Position numbers and translations under genes: made by a program. The notes below the pieces were generated by a model that did not search any database, was not told the DNA's origin, and worked only from the letters and a program-made list of their open reading frames with translations. A DNA stretch of 64,000 bases. It comes from Tigriopus japonicus. Lineage: Eukaryota > Arthropoda > Copepoda > Harpacticoida > Harpacticidae. Of the stretch, positions 1 through 12,422 are shown piece after piece (the first letter of the stretch is position 1; each line of letters starts with the position of its first letter). The stretch lies in assembly GCA_010645155.1 (NCBI GenBank), contig CM021315.1:10818006-10882005 (forward strand), read 5' to 3'.

Positions 1-81
1 GTTAAAGCTCGAGTCTCAATTCTAGTGAAACAGGCTGTAAAATCACAACATAAGAAAGTCAACTTCTTTTTAATTGGTTTT

Positions 82-187
82 AACCCAAAATTTGGTTAGA
101 TATTCTCCAACAGGCTTAAAATATGCCTGAAGTCAATAATGGAAGCATGCTTGCAACGTGCCTTGGTGCAGACAAAACATATGAGCT
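82..187. repeat. dispersed repeat, copy 1 of 2
   Basis: This segment of about 106 bp recurs in the same orientation at 23208-23312. Both contain ACCCAAAATTTGG near one end, GTCAATAATGGAAGCATGC in the middle and AAAACATATGAGCT at the other end, with scattered substitutions. No terminal inverted repeat or coding potential is visible, so it is an unclassified interspersed repeat. Confidence 0.7.
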
Positions 188-1467
188 AATGTTTTGGGTT
201 TGACAAGGCTTGAGTTGCATTTAGGCATCAAATATGACCACAAATGTCGAAATATTTGTATCCCATTAATGTTTGGAAATCAAATAAAAAAAGGCACAAC
301 TATTTGCAACTTCAAAACAAGATAGAAATTTGAGGCAGGGCCTAGAAATGTAACAATAACCCATCAATAATCTTTGACTATTCAAGCGCATTTTTGGGAA
401 AAGGCTCATTTGGGTTGCTGTTCGAGTTGAAAAAAGAAAGTAAAGTTCTCAAAACAAGGGCAAAGTCTTTATTTTAGAGCTTCCTGTATATTAAACAGCG
501 ACTTCGATCTTAGATTTGACTTTCCTGCATATTTTGAGTCGATCTATTTGATTTCAATGACAATTGAATTCCCGACATCAACATTTGATGCGTTTTAGTT
601 TGTCCAAAACTGATTAGTGATCTTCAAACACATGAGTATCATGGGAAGTGGGACGTGTTGACCTATATGAAATCCACCAGATGGCACACCCTATGTCCAC
701 CCTCCTTTATTATACGGCTCTAGCAAGGTGTATTAAATTAGCCATTTAGGTGACAGAAATGGCCTATGGGAATGATTACCGTATCAATTTACAGACCTGC
801 TGTTGTTAGGAGTCTAGGCTTGCCAAAAAATTGCCTGAGTTTTCAAGGGTCAGATTTTCGAAAAATGTTGCATTTAAAACCAATGGCATGGGTTATGTAT
901 GTTGAAGAGTTTGCGGAGTAAGTACAAAACGCTAGATGAAGTTGGAAACGTGCAATTAAACAAATGATTTCCTTTTATGTTCAGTTGCCACAAGAACATG
1001 TCGCTTCTGGCCATCTGTTTATGCCAAGACAGGCGTTCCTGATTCAATAGTTCGGAAGAGACACATCAATTTATGTACCAAAATTTTAGATACAAGCATT
1101 AAAACAAAATTATTTTTCTGAAAATATCAAGATTTGTTTTTTCCAACTTCAAGTTGTGCAGATGGGAAAGGTATTGTTGCAACAACTTGGTGTCAATCTT
1201 CGTTTAATCTTCGGTGATTCACGCTCATCAGAAACACACGTCTTCCGAACAAAATAAGTGTGGCAAAATCTGACAAAATGTTGCAAAAGACAAAAATCGA
1301 ATGCTAAAACAAAAAGATCTATTATCCATACCCATGTGAAGTTGAGTGAAGAATATACCAATGCATCATATGTCCTTGTGTAAAACGTCAAACATTTGAA
1401 CGTCCAATAAGGGTCGCCGGTTCAAGTGTACGAGGGGTATCCAGACTAGAGGTAGACTGGGCGTATA
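188..1467. other. unrecognised intergenic DNA
   Basis: AT-rich sequence. Open frames are short and look random; none matches a family I know. No repeat structure was seen by eye. Confidence 0.5.
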
Positions 1468-1978
1468 ACTCGTCAGCAAGTGCGATTTTTGGATGCTTGA
1501 TAAAGAATTGAAATCAAGATTTATCTCTTTTGAGCAGATGTTATTTTACATGATTTGTTGTAAGACAATCATGTTCGAATTTATGATTTAATTAGACAAG
1601 GTATGTTGGGCAACCCCTGTAAACATAGAAAATAAGCCTCAAAAGCGAGCAACAAGTCAAAAATCAAGTACACTGTAAAGCCAAGACGTTTCACATCAAA
1701 AGTTACCACTTTTTGGCCTCAAATATTCATTAAATATTGGTAAGGGTGGTTGAACAACGTCTTAACTTTCCAGTATAATGCATTTTAACGTGTTTCTTGC
1801 TCTTGACATTGATGTTCAAAAACGTGCAGGGGTCGCCCAACATACATTTTCTAAATAAATCATCACTATCAACTGGATTACCTGACAACAAATCATGTGT
1901 AATATCATCGCCTCAAAAGAGATATATCTTGATTTTGATTATTCATCAAGCATCTAAAAATCGCACTTGTTAACGAGT
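1468..1978. mobile_element. foldback/MITE, TA target duplication
   Basis: The two ends are inverted copies of each other. The left arm, about 1468-1627, begins ACTCGTCAGCAAGTGCG. The right arm, about 1833-1978, reads inward as ACTCGTTAACAAGTGCG. Both continue through shared stretches such as TCTCTTTTGAG and TATGTTGGGC. The element is flanked by TA on both sides, consistent with a Tc1/mariner-type non-autonomous element. There is no transposase. The long arms would fold into a hairpin. Confidence 0.75.
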
Positions 1979-2012
1979 TAGGCTAAGCCTAAGGTTAGGC
2001 CTAACCTAACCA
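1978..2012. repeat. short telomere-like TTAGG/CCTAA patch
   Basis: Directly abutting the preceding element are about 35 bases built from TTAGG and its complement CCTAA, in mixed orientation (TTAGG, then CCTAAGG, TTAGG, CCTAACCTAACC). TTAGG is the ancestral arthropod telomere unit. The array is very short and palindromic, so it is an interstitial patch rather than a telomere. Confidence 0.5.
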
Positions 2013-2121
2013 ATAATGACAATAGCACTATTTTAAATCTCGAGGCTTGGTCACTTTTTCATAGTACAACAAATCTGACATCACAGGTAATAACTCCCAT
2101 TAATAGAGCGTTATGTTTGAA

Positions 2122-2561
2122 CAAGAAGCACTGGAATCATGGAGTGGGAGGCTAGCAATGAGAATAATGATTTCCAGTAAGAACAAATCAATTACGTTCT
2201 TCTGCAAATGAGACCTTGCATGTGTTGACAAGAATACGTATTTCAATTTTCAGCTCAATCGAACGTCGGAGACAAAAGTTATGCTCACTCAAAGTTCAGT
2301 GCAAATCCTACCGAGAATGAATGAACTAGCCCTTTTGTGGTAATCGTTTTACCACAAAAGGGCGAGTTCATTCATTCTATGCTCTCTTCAGTACATAAGT
2401 TGAACTTTTCACTCCGGCAATCGATTGGGCTGAAACTTGAAATACGTGTTCTTCTCAATGCAAGCCAGGTCTCAATTGCAGAAGAACGCAAATGGTTCGT
2501 TTCTGGTGGAAATCATAATTCTCATTGCTAGCCTCCCACTCCATGATTTCCGTGCTTCTTG
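2122..2561. mobile_element. palindromic MITE, CAAG termini, 7-bp TSD
   Basis: The element starts CAAGAAGCACTGG and ends CGTGCTTCTTG. It is an imperfect palindrome throughout, centred near 2345 on CCCTTTTGTGGTAA and its complement. It is flanked by a perfect 7-bp duplication, GTTTGAA (2115-2121 and 2562-2568). A full-length copy in reversed orientation is at 24119-24568 and older fragments lie elsewhere in the window. The superfamily is unassigned: 7-bp duplications fit P-like or Dada-like elements better than hAT. Short open frames inside it are non-coding. Confidence 0.9.
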
Positions 2562-2946
2562 GTTTGAATCAAAATGTGTTATGTACAGAATGAATAATTT
2601 GCTTCGAGGCAAAAGTGCTATTTCGCCAACAGAAATTTTTAATTCTTAAACTGTGTTATTCATTTTTTTGGACAGTAAAACCTTGATAAACGCATCTTAA
2701 TCTCACCTTTAAACAACATTGCGAATGATTATTTTTTCTGTAAGAATCTGAATTCAGTTGCGTGGTTGTCTCTCATCAATGAATCTAAGGCGTACTATGC
2801 ATGTTTAGTATGACGGAACAAAGTAAACGATCCTGAAGAGACAGATGGTATACTCAAGTGATTATTCATTAGGTTCAAACAATCATTATTCATTTGAGCT
2901 TTTTTTCAAAGACTCAAAAGGGTTTTAGCCCTGTGCAATAGCTCGA

Positions 2947-3011
2947 CACGGTGTTCCGAATGGCTTTTTAGGTTTGAATCAAGATTCCAAAAGACATCAT
3001 GGCACACCGTG
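2947..3011. mobile_element. 65-bp miniature of the CACGGTGT foldback family
   Basis: The first 57 bp match the outer end of the arms of the 1132-bp foldback at 13836-14967 (CACGGTGTTCCGAATGGC, then TTTTAGGTTTGAATCAA). The last 8 bp, ACACCGTG, are the inverted terminus. TCGA flanks both sides (2943-2946, 3012-3015), a 4-bp target duplication. It looks like a minimal deletion derivative that kept only the termini. Confidence 0.8.
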
Positions 3012-3537
3012 TCGAGTCTTTCTCAATAGTTCTTCAAGGCTCATTTGATGGCTCATTTTCATACCTAGTTAAACGCCCTTTCAGTCCATCACTAAAAAAA
3101 AACTATATGGGCATTATCATAAAGATATTTATCATAGTGGTTTGAAATTTCCTTTGAACTTGATCTGTAATTCCAACACTGAAAGTGATTCTCATTTTCA
3201 GTCAATCTTTAAACTCCGCCAAAAAACTAACGCTTGAGGGGGCATTTCTAAACCAGCCTGAGGACTTTCACTCGAAGCTATGGCTAAATTTATGAACTTC
3301 ATTGAGCCAAGTGTTCTTGAGGATGTGACAAATGATAGAACTCCACTAGAAAATTCAACTCATCGGTGAATTGAATTTTTTAGCTCACGGAGTGATCTAC
3401 TGTGCCGTCAAATCGGAGTCACGCACACAGACCAAGCTCCAGACTACTCACTTCTAGATAGAGGCAGACCAAGGAAACAGTACTTTGATCCGTGACCTCT
3501 AGATGGCTTACTCTGTATTTTCTGGATTGACTCTGAG

Positions 3538-4263
3538 TAGAAATACTAAAAGGCAGAGATTGGCATTCGTAGGCTAACACACGGTGCCGATGATTCACGC
3601 TGGTGATTGGTCAAGAGCATTCAGTTGAACATTCAGCTTATTCTCACAAAGTTCAATAATAAACAAGAGTAGTTCTTTTTTGTTGATTTTGTAGTGCTTT
3701 TACTTGGTGATGGGGTTGCCAATTTACCTATGTGAAATCAAATTCCCCTCTGTCTACCAGTATTTATAAACCCGTTTTTTCTTTAAAGAGCACCAAAAGG
3801 CATGGCATCCCTGACTGTAGTGACTTCTGAGCAGGGTTGCAAATCAAACTCCCATTCGTGTTCGCTCATATACAAGAGCAAAGCACCCATTCTCCAAGCA
3901 GTAACCCTACCTTGCAACCTCCCGTAAAAAAACTTGCACAAGCCGAGATTTCACATCACTGAGATTTTGTTGTCAATCACCCGATCATGTGACATTAAAT
4001 GGCCCTTGTTTCAACTCCAGACTAATTCAAGTTCACTTTTTTCATATCAGGTAAATACCTTAGACACATTTCCAGCAGACTTGAGGATTTTCAATAACCA
4101 AACTGCCCTATCAAATGAGTGAAATAGTTTAGATGTGTTTCTTAGAAGTAAAGGTTCCTTTAATCATGAACGTCGGCTTCCCGCATGATGAATGACGTCA
4201 CAGACAGTCCGTGCCGGGTCGGGCAATCATAGATTTGAATGCCAATCTCTGAGAGGGTCCCTA
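3538..4263. mobile_element. hAT-like non-autonomous element, copy 1
   Basis: This 726-bp element starts TAGAAATACTAAAAGGCAG and ends GAGAGGGTCCCTA. It is flanked by a perfect 8-bp duplication, ACTCTGAG (3530-3537 and 4264-4271). Near-terminal inverted repeats share AGAGATTGGCATTC. A homologous 728-bp copy in the opposite orientation is at 25950-26677 and a shorter relative is at 42915-43313. The 8-bp duplication and TAG...CTA ends are typical of the hAT superfamily. No transposase frame is present. Confidence 0.88.
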
Positions 4264-4271
4264 ACTCTGAG

Positions 4272-7200
4272 AATCACACTTCAAGAAGGATATTGGCGCT
4301 GCATGCAAGGTAGCAAGCGCACTCTATGACATTCCTTTCGAAACAATCAATTTTAAGAATTTAGTCAGGTAATCCTTGGTAGAGGGCGTTTTTGGCGACT
4401 TCGTAATTGAGACATCTATTTTGAGTAATCTGTGCTCACGCATTTCTCGATCAGGAGATTTTGTTTTGCCTCCATAATTTTGGATCAAAAGAATTAAATC
4501 ATGTTGAAAAGTGTATTACAGCACTATTGTCGAATACGCAAAAAGAGCCACTAAATGTAGAATAAGGATAAAATAATTGGTATTTTTACCTTTTTAGCCG
4601 GGAAACTTTTTTTCAGACCAACTTTTTCGTCGAAAGAACTAAAATGCGCATTTTTGAGACAGAAATTGAGACCAAAAGATGTTATTAAGGCCGAAAATTT
4701 GAGAAATTTGGAAAAAAGCTTAAATCCAAATTTTTTTCCATTTTTTCAAGAAAATCAAGATTTGATGCCTCAGAGGCTGTGTTCACTTTTATCTTTTGTA
4801 AGAATCCTTGGTTCGTTCTTTTGTAAGGCTTCTTTTTGAGTTTCAGAGTTCAAGTGTTGCAATGGAAAAAAAAAGAAAAAAAATTAACGTTGATTCAAAC
4901 GGTTCTTTTTAGATGGATTACATTGGCCTCAATTTGAACCTTTGACAATTTTCAAATCACAAGGGTTCTCATTTCCTCTATCGGATCATTTGTTACATTA
5001 GAGTTAGAATTTGAAGGAATGTTTATTTAATCATTCCGAAATGGGAATTTTACCAGAATTAATCGAATTGACTATCACATATAACATCTTTTTCTGTGTG
5101 TTCAACATTCTAAAGCTATTTAGATGACGGATTTGTCAATCTTTTCAAATATTCCGGTGACAAAATCATGATTATTACTCATGAGAACCTTTAAAATCAT
5201 GCATTCACTTTCTAGAACAAATGAACGCAAACGAGGTTTATTTCTGTTAAACATTCAAATTTTGAGAATCACCTTCAAATCCGACTTCTACGATTAACAA
5301 GTGTTCATGCAAACATGTCGATTGTCAATCTCGAAGGTTGAATTTCAGTTTTGGGTGGAGCTGTCTATACTTCTCTTACTTCAGGCAATTTTCATTTCAA
5401 TCACTCCCATTTTCATTTTGACTTATGTGAAAAAAAGCCTTCCCTTTTTTATCAAATGTCATCGAGAGACTAACTGAAATAATCGTTTTTAAAAATAGAC
5501 AAGAAACCCAGATCTGTCAAAACTTGACTCAATGTCGATAAGTCACACGCACAAAAACCTGTTCTTGCGTACTTAAAAGAAACAAAATGTACTGTATATG
5601 TCTTAGCTGAGTATGTAAAAACTGGAGATTGAGCATACTCTGAAACATTTGGTAACTTACGCATGCCCACAACTATACAAAGATGAACGTCCAACATTCC
5701 CAAGCACGCTATATCGTACGTTTACTATGGGAACCCATCAACGGGTTTCTCATGGAAGGCAATGTTTTTAGGGGGTCAAAACTGAAGTTGGAATTATATG
5801 CTGATGTCACTGTGGAAAAACAGTTTTTGGGGAGTTTCCAGCAAAGATTCTAGACGTGTTCTAAGTGTAGGGTCAGCTGTGCCAAAGAGAGAGCACAGCA
5901 CAAGCTGTTTTGAGCTCTATGTATTTTCTGCTCGACGGCAAAACAACTCTACTTGAGCTATCTGAATTAGTTATTGACTTCTAATTCTATTAATACTAGA
6001 CGGAGTGTAAGCCTAAAAATGTGTCTCCGGTCGCCAACTGTTGAGCGGACAAAAGTGCAGGAACATTTGAAATGAGTGACCAGCCAAATGAGAACTACGA
6101 AATTGATTAATCAAAGGTGGTATTGAGTAATGGATTTGGATCATTTTTTGCTAGTGCTAGTGGTCACTTCCTCGGAAGAACCAAGACGTCACTAGGTGAC
6201 CATACCCTGGATTTGAATACTTCAACTTGGAACTTTTTTGCCAATACATTGAATAAGTCATTGATAGGAAGAACACAAATTTAAGCTTTGGCGTTATGTA
6301 GCGTTAATCCAATGCATATATGGACAAAAACAAACTTGTGGCTTCAAGAACGAGGCAAAGTTTTTTGACTTAAAAGCAATACATGGTTCTGGACCAAAGC
6401 GACCAAGCTTTGGAACAAAGCAGAACCCAAGTTGAGATTTGCTGTAGGGCGGAGACAATTTAAGGCGGAGGTCGAAACATTCATGATGAGCTTGCCATAT
6501 TAACCACAATGCTGCCGTGTCACAACGAAACAAAAGTCAACTAACTTACTTGAAAAAATGCAATACAATACAATTTTACATCCAGGGTTTCAAAGAATTT
6601 GAGCATTTTCTCAATTTATAGCTCTATTTAAAAAATGAGAGCCTAGGAATTAAGTCCAATACATTCAGTTCAATTTAGTTTCAATTAGTCTAGTATAGAG
6701 AGTTTAGTAAGGGGTCGACTAGAACCTCAATTCAATTGAAAAGGCCATATTAATCAAGAAAATCAAGAATTGAATTCATAAGTCAACAATGTTAACCTTC
6801 TACACGTGGTGGAAACAAAAATACTCTTAGTTTTTTCTCCTTGAAACCCTCAAAATTATCTTTTAGTGGGTGTTACTTGAAACCTTCAACTAGCTAACGC
6901 GGAATTTTTTTTGGGTACAACTGGAACCGCCTAATCAACCTAAATTCCAAAATGATACTTAATCAGCCAATAGATACCCTCATCCGGATATTGGTGGAAC
7001 TTGGGTTTGCAACAGCTGACTCTCAGCGAAGCCAGGCGGGCCTTCAGAAATCCTTCAAAAATAGATGGCGCCAGTCCCAATGTTTACATTTACTTGAAAA
7101 AGCCTGAATAATTACTCATAGTACTTTCAATATCCACACTGACGGTGTAGTGTTCAACAGTTTATTTGCGGTTTCAGAAAATGATTATCAACCGTCACTC

Positions 7201-8102
7201 CAAATGGATTCAGAGTGTGATGTGGATGTTAAATAAATATAATGCTGCTTTTTAATCTGGTCAAGTAGGCTGTCCAATGAACTTCGTACTAGCCCATGTC
7301 TGATACAATACAAAGCCTTTTGGGTCATCAGCATTTATCGGATTAAGATTGAAAGGCATCCACTTTTGCCGTAGATGGAGATATGATCTTTATTCACTGG
7401 ATTCAGGCTGTCAAAGAACCAGCTCAATTCAACTTATGGTCAAACCCAATCACAAAACTGACAATGTTTGAGAGTTCTACACATCTTTGAACATGTTAAA
7501 GCTAGTTTTTCAATAGACTGCAAGATAACGCTTTGAAAAAGGCGCGGCATTTAATATGAATAAAATATTTGAAAAGCTGACTACTTTCATATTCCATCAC
7601 GAAACAAAGTCGTGTCTAACAGTTTTGAAATCCTAATACTCTCGTCAATTTAAATATGGTTTCAAAAATCACTACAACCACCTTCTGCTTGAAATTGAGT
7701 TTGGAGTATATGTGTGTAGTTAACATCCGACCTTGGATGTGTATTTCGTTCAGCAACAAATATTAGTGTACATGAGATATATTATTATGTCGAGCTTGTG
7801 TTGGAATCAGAGTTTAATTTGATATTTGAAAAAAAGTCGTGGGAGGCATAACAGCAACAAAGTGATAAATAATTTCTTCACGTTTCCGACGCTTCCCTTC
7901 TTAAAAATCGTTTTAATAGACAAAGCTATAAAATTTAGGTTTGGAAAATGAAGGGACCAGATCTGAGTTGGAAAACAGTTGGTTATAAAGTAAAAAAAAA
8001 AACATTTAATAATAGATAATTCTAACTATTATTATTAAAGAGTATTTCTTTGAAAGCACTTTTTCTCCTTACAATATTTCATGTGGCTCAGTTGTAAAGG
8101 TA
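4272..8102. other. unrecognised intergenic DNA
   Basis: About 3.8 kb of AT-rich sequence with many homopolymer runs. Open frames stay under 80 codons and none resembles a known protein. No convincing repeat ends were seen. Confidence 0.5.
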
Positions 8103-8953
8103 CAATTACACGACGCATGTTTTGTCGCATTTTAACAGCACTTATGTGAGTCACATCGCATTTGATTACACATTTGCATTTACACGACGGGATCCGATTC
8201 CTCAAATCTCCTTTCCCATCCTAGAGCTCACCGTCAGGGATTCCATATAATGAAATTCTATTGACGCGGGGAAACGTGTTGGAACTTGCAAGATTGGTGA
8301 ATCAATGAAATATACTTATCAACGTCATTTGATATGACTTCATTATTCTTTCGTGGCTTTTCTTTTATAAACAGACAAATCTTTCCACTAAAGAATTTGA
8401 AATGACAATTCTGTTTTCTTTTACTTGAGAGTCAAGTTTTAAGTTCATTATTCTTGACAGATATATTCTAATTTGTATTTTGCTTGGCTTTCATTCTCGT
8501 GTATTCTTTTTTACTTTTTCAGTCATTGAAATTTTTATTTTCAGGGCGCATAACCTCTAATTTTCAACCTATATGACAACACTGCTCGATGTCTTTCGAA
8601 AAGCCAAGTTGACCAAAGTGTCTTTTCTTAATTCAACCTTGATGTGATCATAACCCAAAAATTAGATCAACCAACTATTTTTAAATTCTATTTGAGACAC
8701 TAGCTTTTTTTTAACACGGAAATTAGATTGTTGAGTTCAAATGAATGAACATTGTCTTATATTGGAGATTTGAGTTTTTGGTCACGTCGGACTTTCTCAT
8801 GACGTTTTAGCACACGAACGTCACAAATTGTGCTTCACATCACACAAAATTAGAACATGTTCCAAGTCGGAAATGTGACACATTTGTAGCTCAAATGCGA
8901 TGTGACTCGCATAAGTGCCGTTAAAATGCGACAAAACAAGTGTAGTGTAATTG
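8103..8953. mobile_element. 851-bp MITE with about 65-bp terminal inverted repeats
   Basis: The left end reads CAATTACACGACGC, then TGTTTTGTCGCATTTTAAC. The right end, read inward, gives CAATTACACTACAC followed by the same TGTTTTGTCGCATTTTAAC and then GCACTTATG and GAGTCACATCGCATTTGA. A clear target duplication was not found, so the superfamily is open. The interior has no transposase. Confidence 0.75.
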
Positions 8954-11944
8954 CAGCATTAGCAAATAAAAAATGGTTAGTTTTGATCAGAAGGTACAAA
9001 CCATCTTGGGTGTTTGGGGTATTAAACCATTGTAAAAAGAATAATGAGTATAATGTGGTAAAATTAGTAACCACACATCAAAAAGATTTTAGGGTCTTTT
9101 CCACGGTTTCGGACATAAACTAAAATCTTTTGAAAACCCTAATTATGTGAAGGTGAATGTACTTGCGTGATGGTCAATATTTGCAGAGATCTTCCTCAAA
9201 CTCGTAAAAGCTCATTATTTCTAGAGGGCTTTTATGAAGCCCCGCTTGGACTAAATTTATTTCAGTTTTGTTATCCAGTGCATGTTTCTCATAAGTGCAA
9301 AATACAGCCGATAATGTTTTTCTAATCCCTTCATACTTCTTTCATGGACATATCCAATCAAAAACGGATACAGGTTGAGAGTAAAAGAAGAACTGAATTT
9401 TCTGGAGTGGGAGGCTGACGATGGGAACTGTTAAGTTCAGTGAGGTCAACTCAATTGCGTTCTTCTGCAAATGAGACCTTTTTCCACTCAATAGGTTCAT
9501 TAGACTATAAATTTTAATTTTTAGATCAATCAAATGCCGGAGTGAAAAGTTATGCCGTATCAAACTTATATGCTGAAGAAAGCGTTGAATGAATGAAGTC
9601 GCCCTTTTGTGGTACAATTGCCAGAAAAGGTCGATAAAATTGAAATACAAAGTCTAACCAAGATAAGCAAGGTCTCAGTGGCAGAGGGAAGTTATTGCTT
9701 TGTATCTACTGGATGGATATGATAGAGGGCTAACAGAGAAATGTCACTCCAGTTCAGCCAATGGAGATTGGCTTTGAACACACTTCATCAGTCAGGCAGC
9801 AAGGGTGCCAATTGACTAGATTTCTCATGCATTGCTCTTGTTCAAGCAAAGCAGCTGAATGAGCTATTTCACCACTAACTCCCTGAAAACGCAAGTTCTG
9901 GTTTTGAATCATGGAACTAAGTGTGTCCCAAGTCAAATCCCACCACACCCACAATGAAGGTTTGGTGACTCACGAATATTTTTGGAGTGTCATTTTTCCG
10001 CTAGCCCTCTAGAAAATGATAAATCTCAGCGCAACTCTCCCGTTCCAAGAAATTCAGTACTTCTTGGTGAGTTGTAAGTGCTGTAGTCTGTTTAAATTGC
10101 TCCCGGTTCCATTGGCCTTGAATGATTTGTTTCTCAAGCACGAATACCAATATTTGCGCGGATTAAAGATCAAAGAGAAATAGGAAGATTCAGATCCACG
10201 TTTCCTTCCTTGTTTAAATATTGAAGTTTAGCGAGAGGTGTTGTAATGATAAAATATGAGGAGACAATTCACGAATTTTGCATGCGGAAAGAAACTGTGA
10301 AAACCATTATCAATCGAGCTTTTTTGTAAAATTCTATTTCGACAAACGTTAAAGTTTTCCCACAATTCTCATTTAAGATTTTAACGAACTATTTGTTTCG
10401 AGAAGTTATGGTGAGTGGTAACTGAAGAATCTCCAATGTGCAAGATTTTGATGTTCTTCTTTTGAAACAATTGCAACAAAAAAACATTCCTGCAATATTG
10501 AATAAACAAAGTGAAAGGTTTAGACTTTTAAGGCTTTATTGCAATTAAACGTGGATGAAGGGAAATGGTCGGATTGTGTCGAGAGACGTTATATACTTTT
10601 GTATTGACACAATTTACCCTATTTGGAAGATCTAAAGCTTTGTCTAAGATAACACAAACAAGAATGACTATTAAAAAACTAGAAAATGTCGAATCGGGAG
10701 AAATCTCAATAAAAATACATTGTGCTCGGTTGGAAAAAATGAATTTTGAATGAATTGCGTGGTTTCTGTCAGCGAGAACTTTGGCAAATCTCTAAAAAAG
10801 TAGCGCCTTCTGGTGAACAGATTTCAACCCACCTTCATAATTCATTTTTTGACATGTTCAGTGCAATGCCTTCATTTTACTAGCTTTTTAGGCTTTCAAA
10901 TAAAAAGTGCTGTGCTTAAGGCGCACCAAGCATTCCCATATTATTGACCATTTACGACATTCTGGTCGTTCAAGGCAGACCGAATATTCACAGGTTTAGC
11001 CAATTTGGCATTCTGGTCATTGTGTGTACGTGTACATTAAATCCTGCAAATTGGCAATCCTTGTCAGATCTAGCAATGCCGTGATCATTTATCATAATGT
11101 CACGAAATATCATGACTGAAAAATGTTATCTGTTCTGCAACAATATTTTTTGGGGTTCTGCTGAGTTATAAAGCATGTGCGCACATCCTGTTTCCTTCAA
11201 CACATTTCAACCCAAGTCAAAACAAAATGAAAACTTCCAAGGAGCAATAAAAAGTGCGTTTCTGAAACTATGCCACATGGTCATCAATCAATCCAAGAAC
11301 TTCAGTGAGCAATCTGACAATGTAGATAAAAACTCATTGTTTGAGGTTATGCACATGTCGTTGGTGTGGTATTACGCAGTTACTTGTATGCTCTTTTGGG
11401 AGACTTAGTTTCTCAATGAGAGAGTCCAAAAGTGTTTTTCTCATAAATAATATATTGTAATGGAACGAAGAGCATTTTCTTGTAAGCAAATTGGAATACT
11501 GGAAGTCAATGGACCCTGCACAGCTTGTTTACTTTCTTAGTTCCCAAAGCTCAGTAAGATGGCGCAATGCGAATTGGTTCAATCACTTAACGTTAGATGG
11601 CGACACAACTTTAGAGGTTGAAAGGTGAATTCTCATCAATGAGGTATTCTTGCAATTGTTTCTGTTTTGTGAAATCTCGTAACCTTTTGATTGGGACTTT
11701 GCTAACCAAAAGCACAAAGGAGATCACCATAATGGCTTTACAATTTCGTACTTTTTTCCGGTTTTCGAACTACTTTGTCAATACTGCTCTTCTAAAGCGA
11801 GCATAGAGGTCTATAGAGTGGAGATACTAGAGCAGGCCGGTCGTGAAATTTCATTGTGGGCAACAAGGGCCGTTTATCATCAGCGACTACTTGAAATTTG
11901 CCCAAACAAACGTATTCGTAGAAGGCACATTTTTGAAAAACATT
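8954..11944. other. unrecognised DNA with one decayed MITE
   Basis: Apart from the decayed palindromic element near 9390-9640 and a scrap of its terminus at 10046-10078, nothing is recognisable. Open frames are short. A 66-codon minus-strand frame at 9754-9954 matches nothing I know. Confidence 0.45.
9390..9640. mobile_element. decayed half-copy of the palindromic CAAG MITE
   Basis: Contains GGAGTGGGAGGCT, GCGTTCTTCTGCAAATGAGACC and GAATGAATG followed by CGCCCTTTTGTGG in the same order as the left half of the element at 2122-2561, with many substitutions. The other arm is missing. This is an older, broken member of the family. Confidence 0.65.
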
Positions 11945-11952
11945 AGTTTTTT

Positions 11953-12414
11953 GGTAATGGTGACGATGTGAGGTCCGGCCGAAAGAGCGAACTAGCGTTG
12001 CCAGATTTTTTCGAACCAGTCATGCCAATGAACATCAAGAAAAAAGCCAGATTTGGTTTGAGAGAAACAATTGTGTAACGCACATGATTGGCGCTTGAGT
12101 TAACAAGATTGGAAACCAAAATTAATGATTTAAAGCAATTCTGACGTTCTAGAGAAAGAATCATTCTCCAATGAATGAATGTGAGATTGAAAATTCTAAT
12201 TAATAATCTGGAAATGAAGAATCTGTTCATAAAGAATATTTTTAAAGGCAATAGGTAAGGATGTTTTGTTTCTGTTTTGAAAGTAAAACATGTTTTAAAT
12301 GAGAAGTGGTTGCCATGCCATTTTCCATTTTTTGATTTGAACTATTGATTTGGAAATATCTGGCAACGCTGCTTTGTTGTTCTTTCAATCGGACCTCACA
12401 TCGTCACCATTACC
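11953..12414. mobile_element. GGTAATGG MITE, 8-bp TSD, copy 1
   Basis: A 462-bp element with terminal inverted repeats of about 36 bp: GGTAATGGTGACGATGTGAG with GTCCG at the left, and its complement CATCGTCACCATTACC at the right. A perfect 8-bp target duplication, AGTTTTTT, flanks it (11945-11952, 12415-12422), pointing to the hAT superfamily. A second copy is at 54904-55344. It has no transposase. Confidence 0.9.
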
Positions 12415-12422
12415 AGTTTTTT

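Noticed and set aside
2337..2649. Open frames over the palindromic MITE, also seen at 23980-24761
   Set aside because: They recur in every copy and on both strands because the element is palindromic; no protein similarity.
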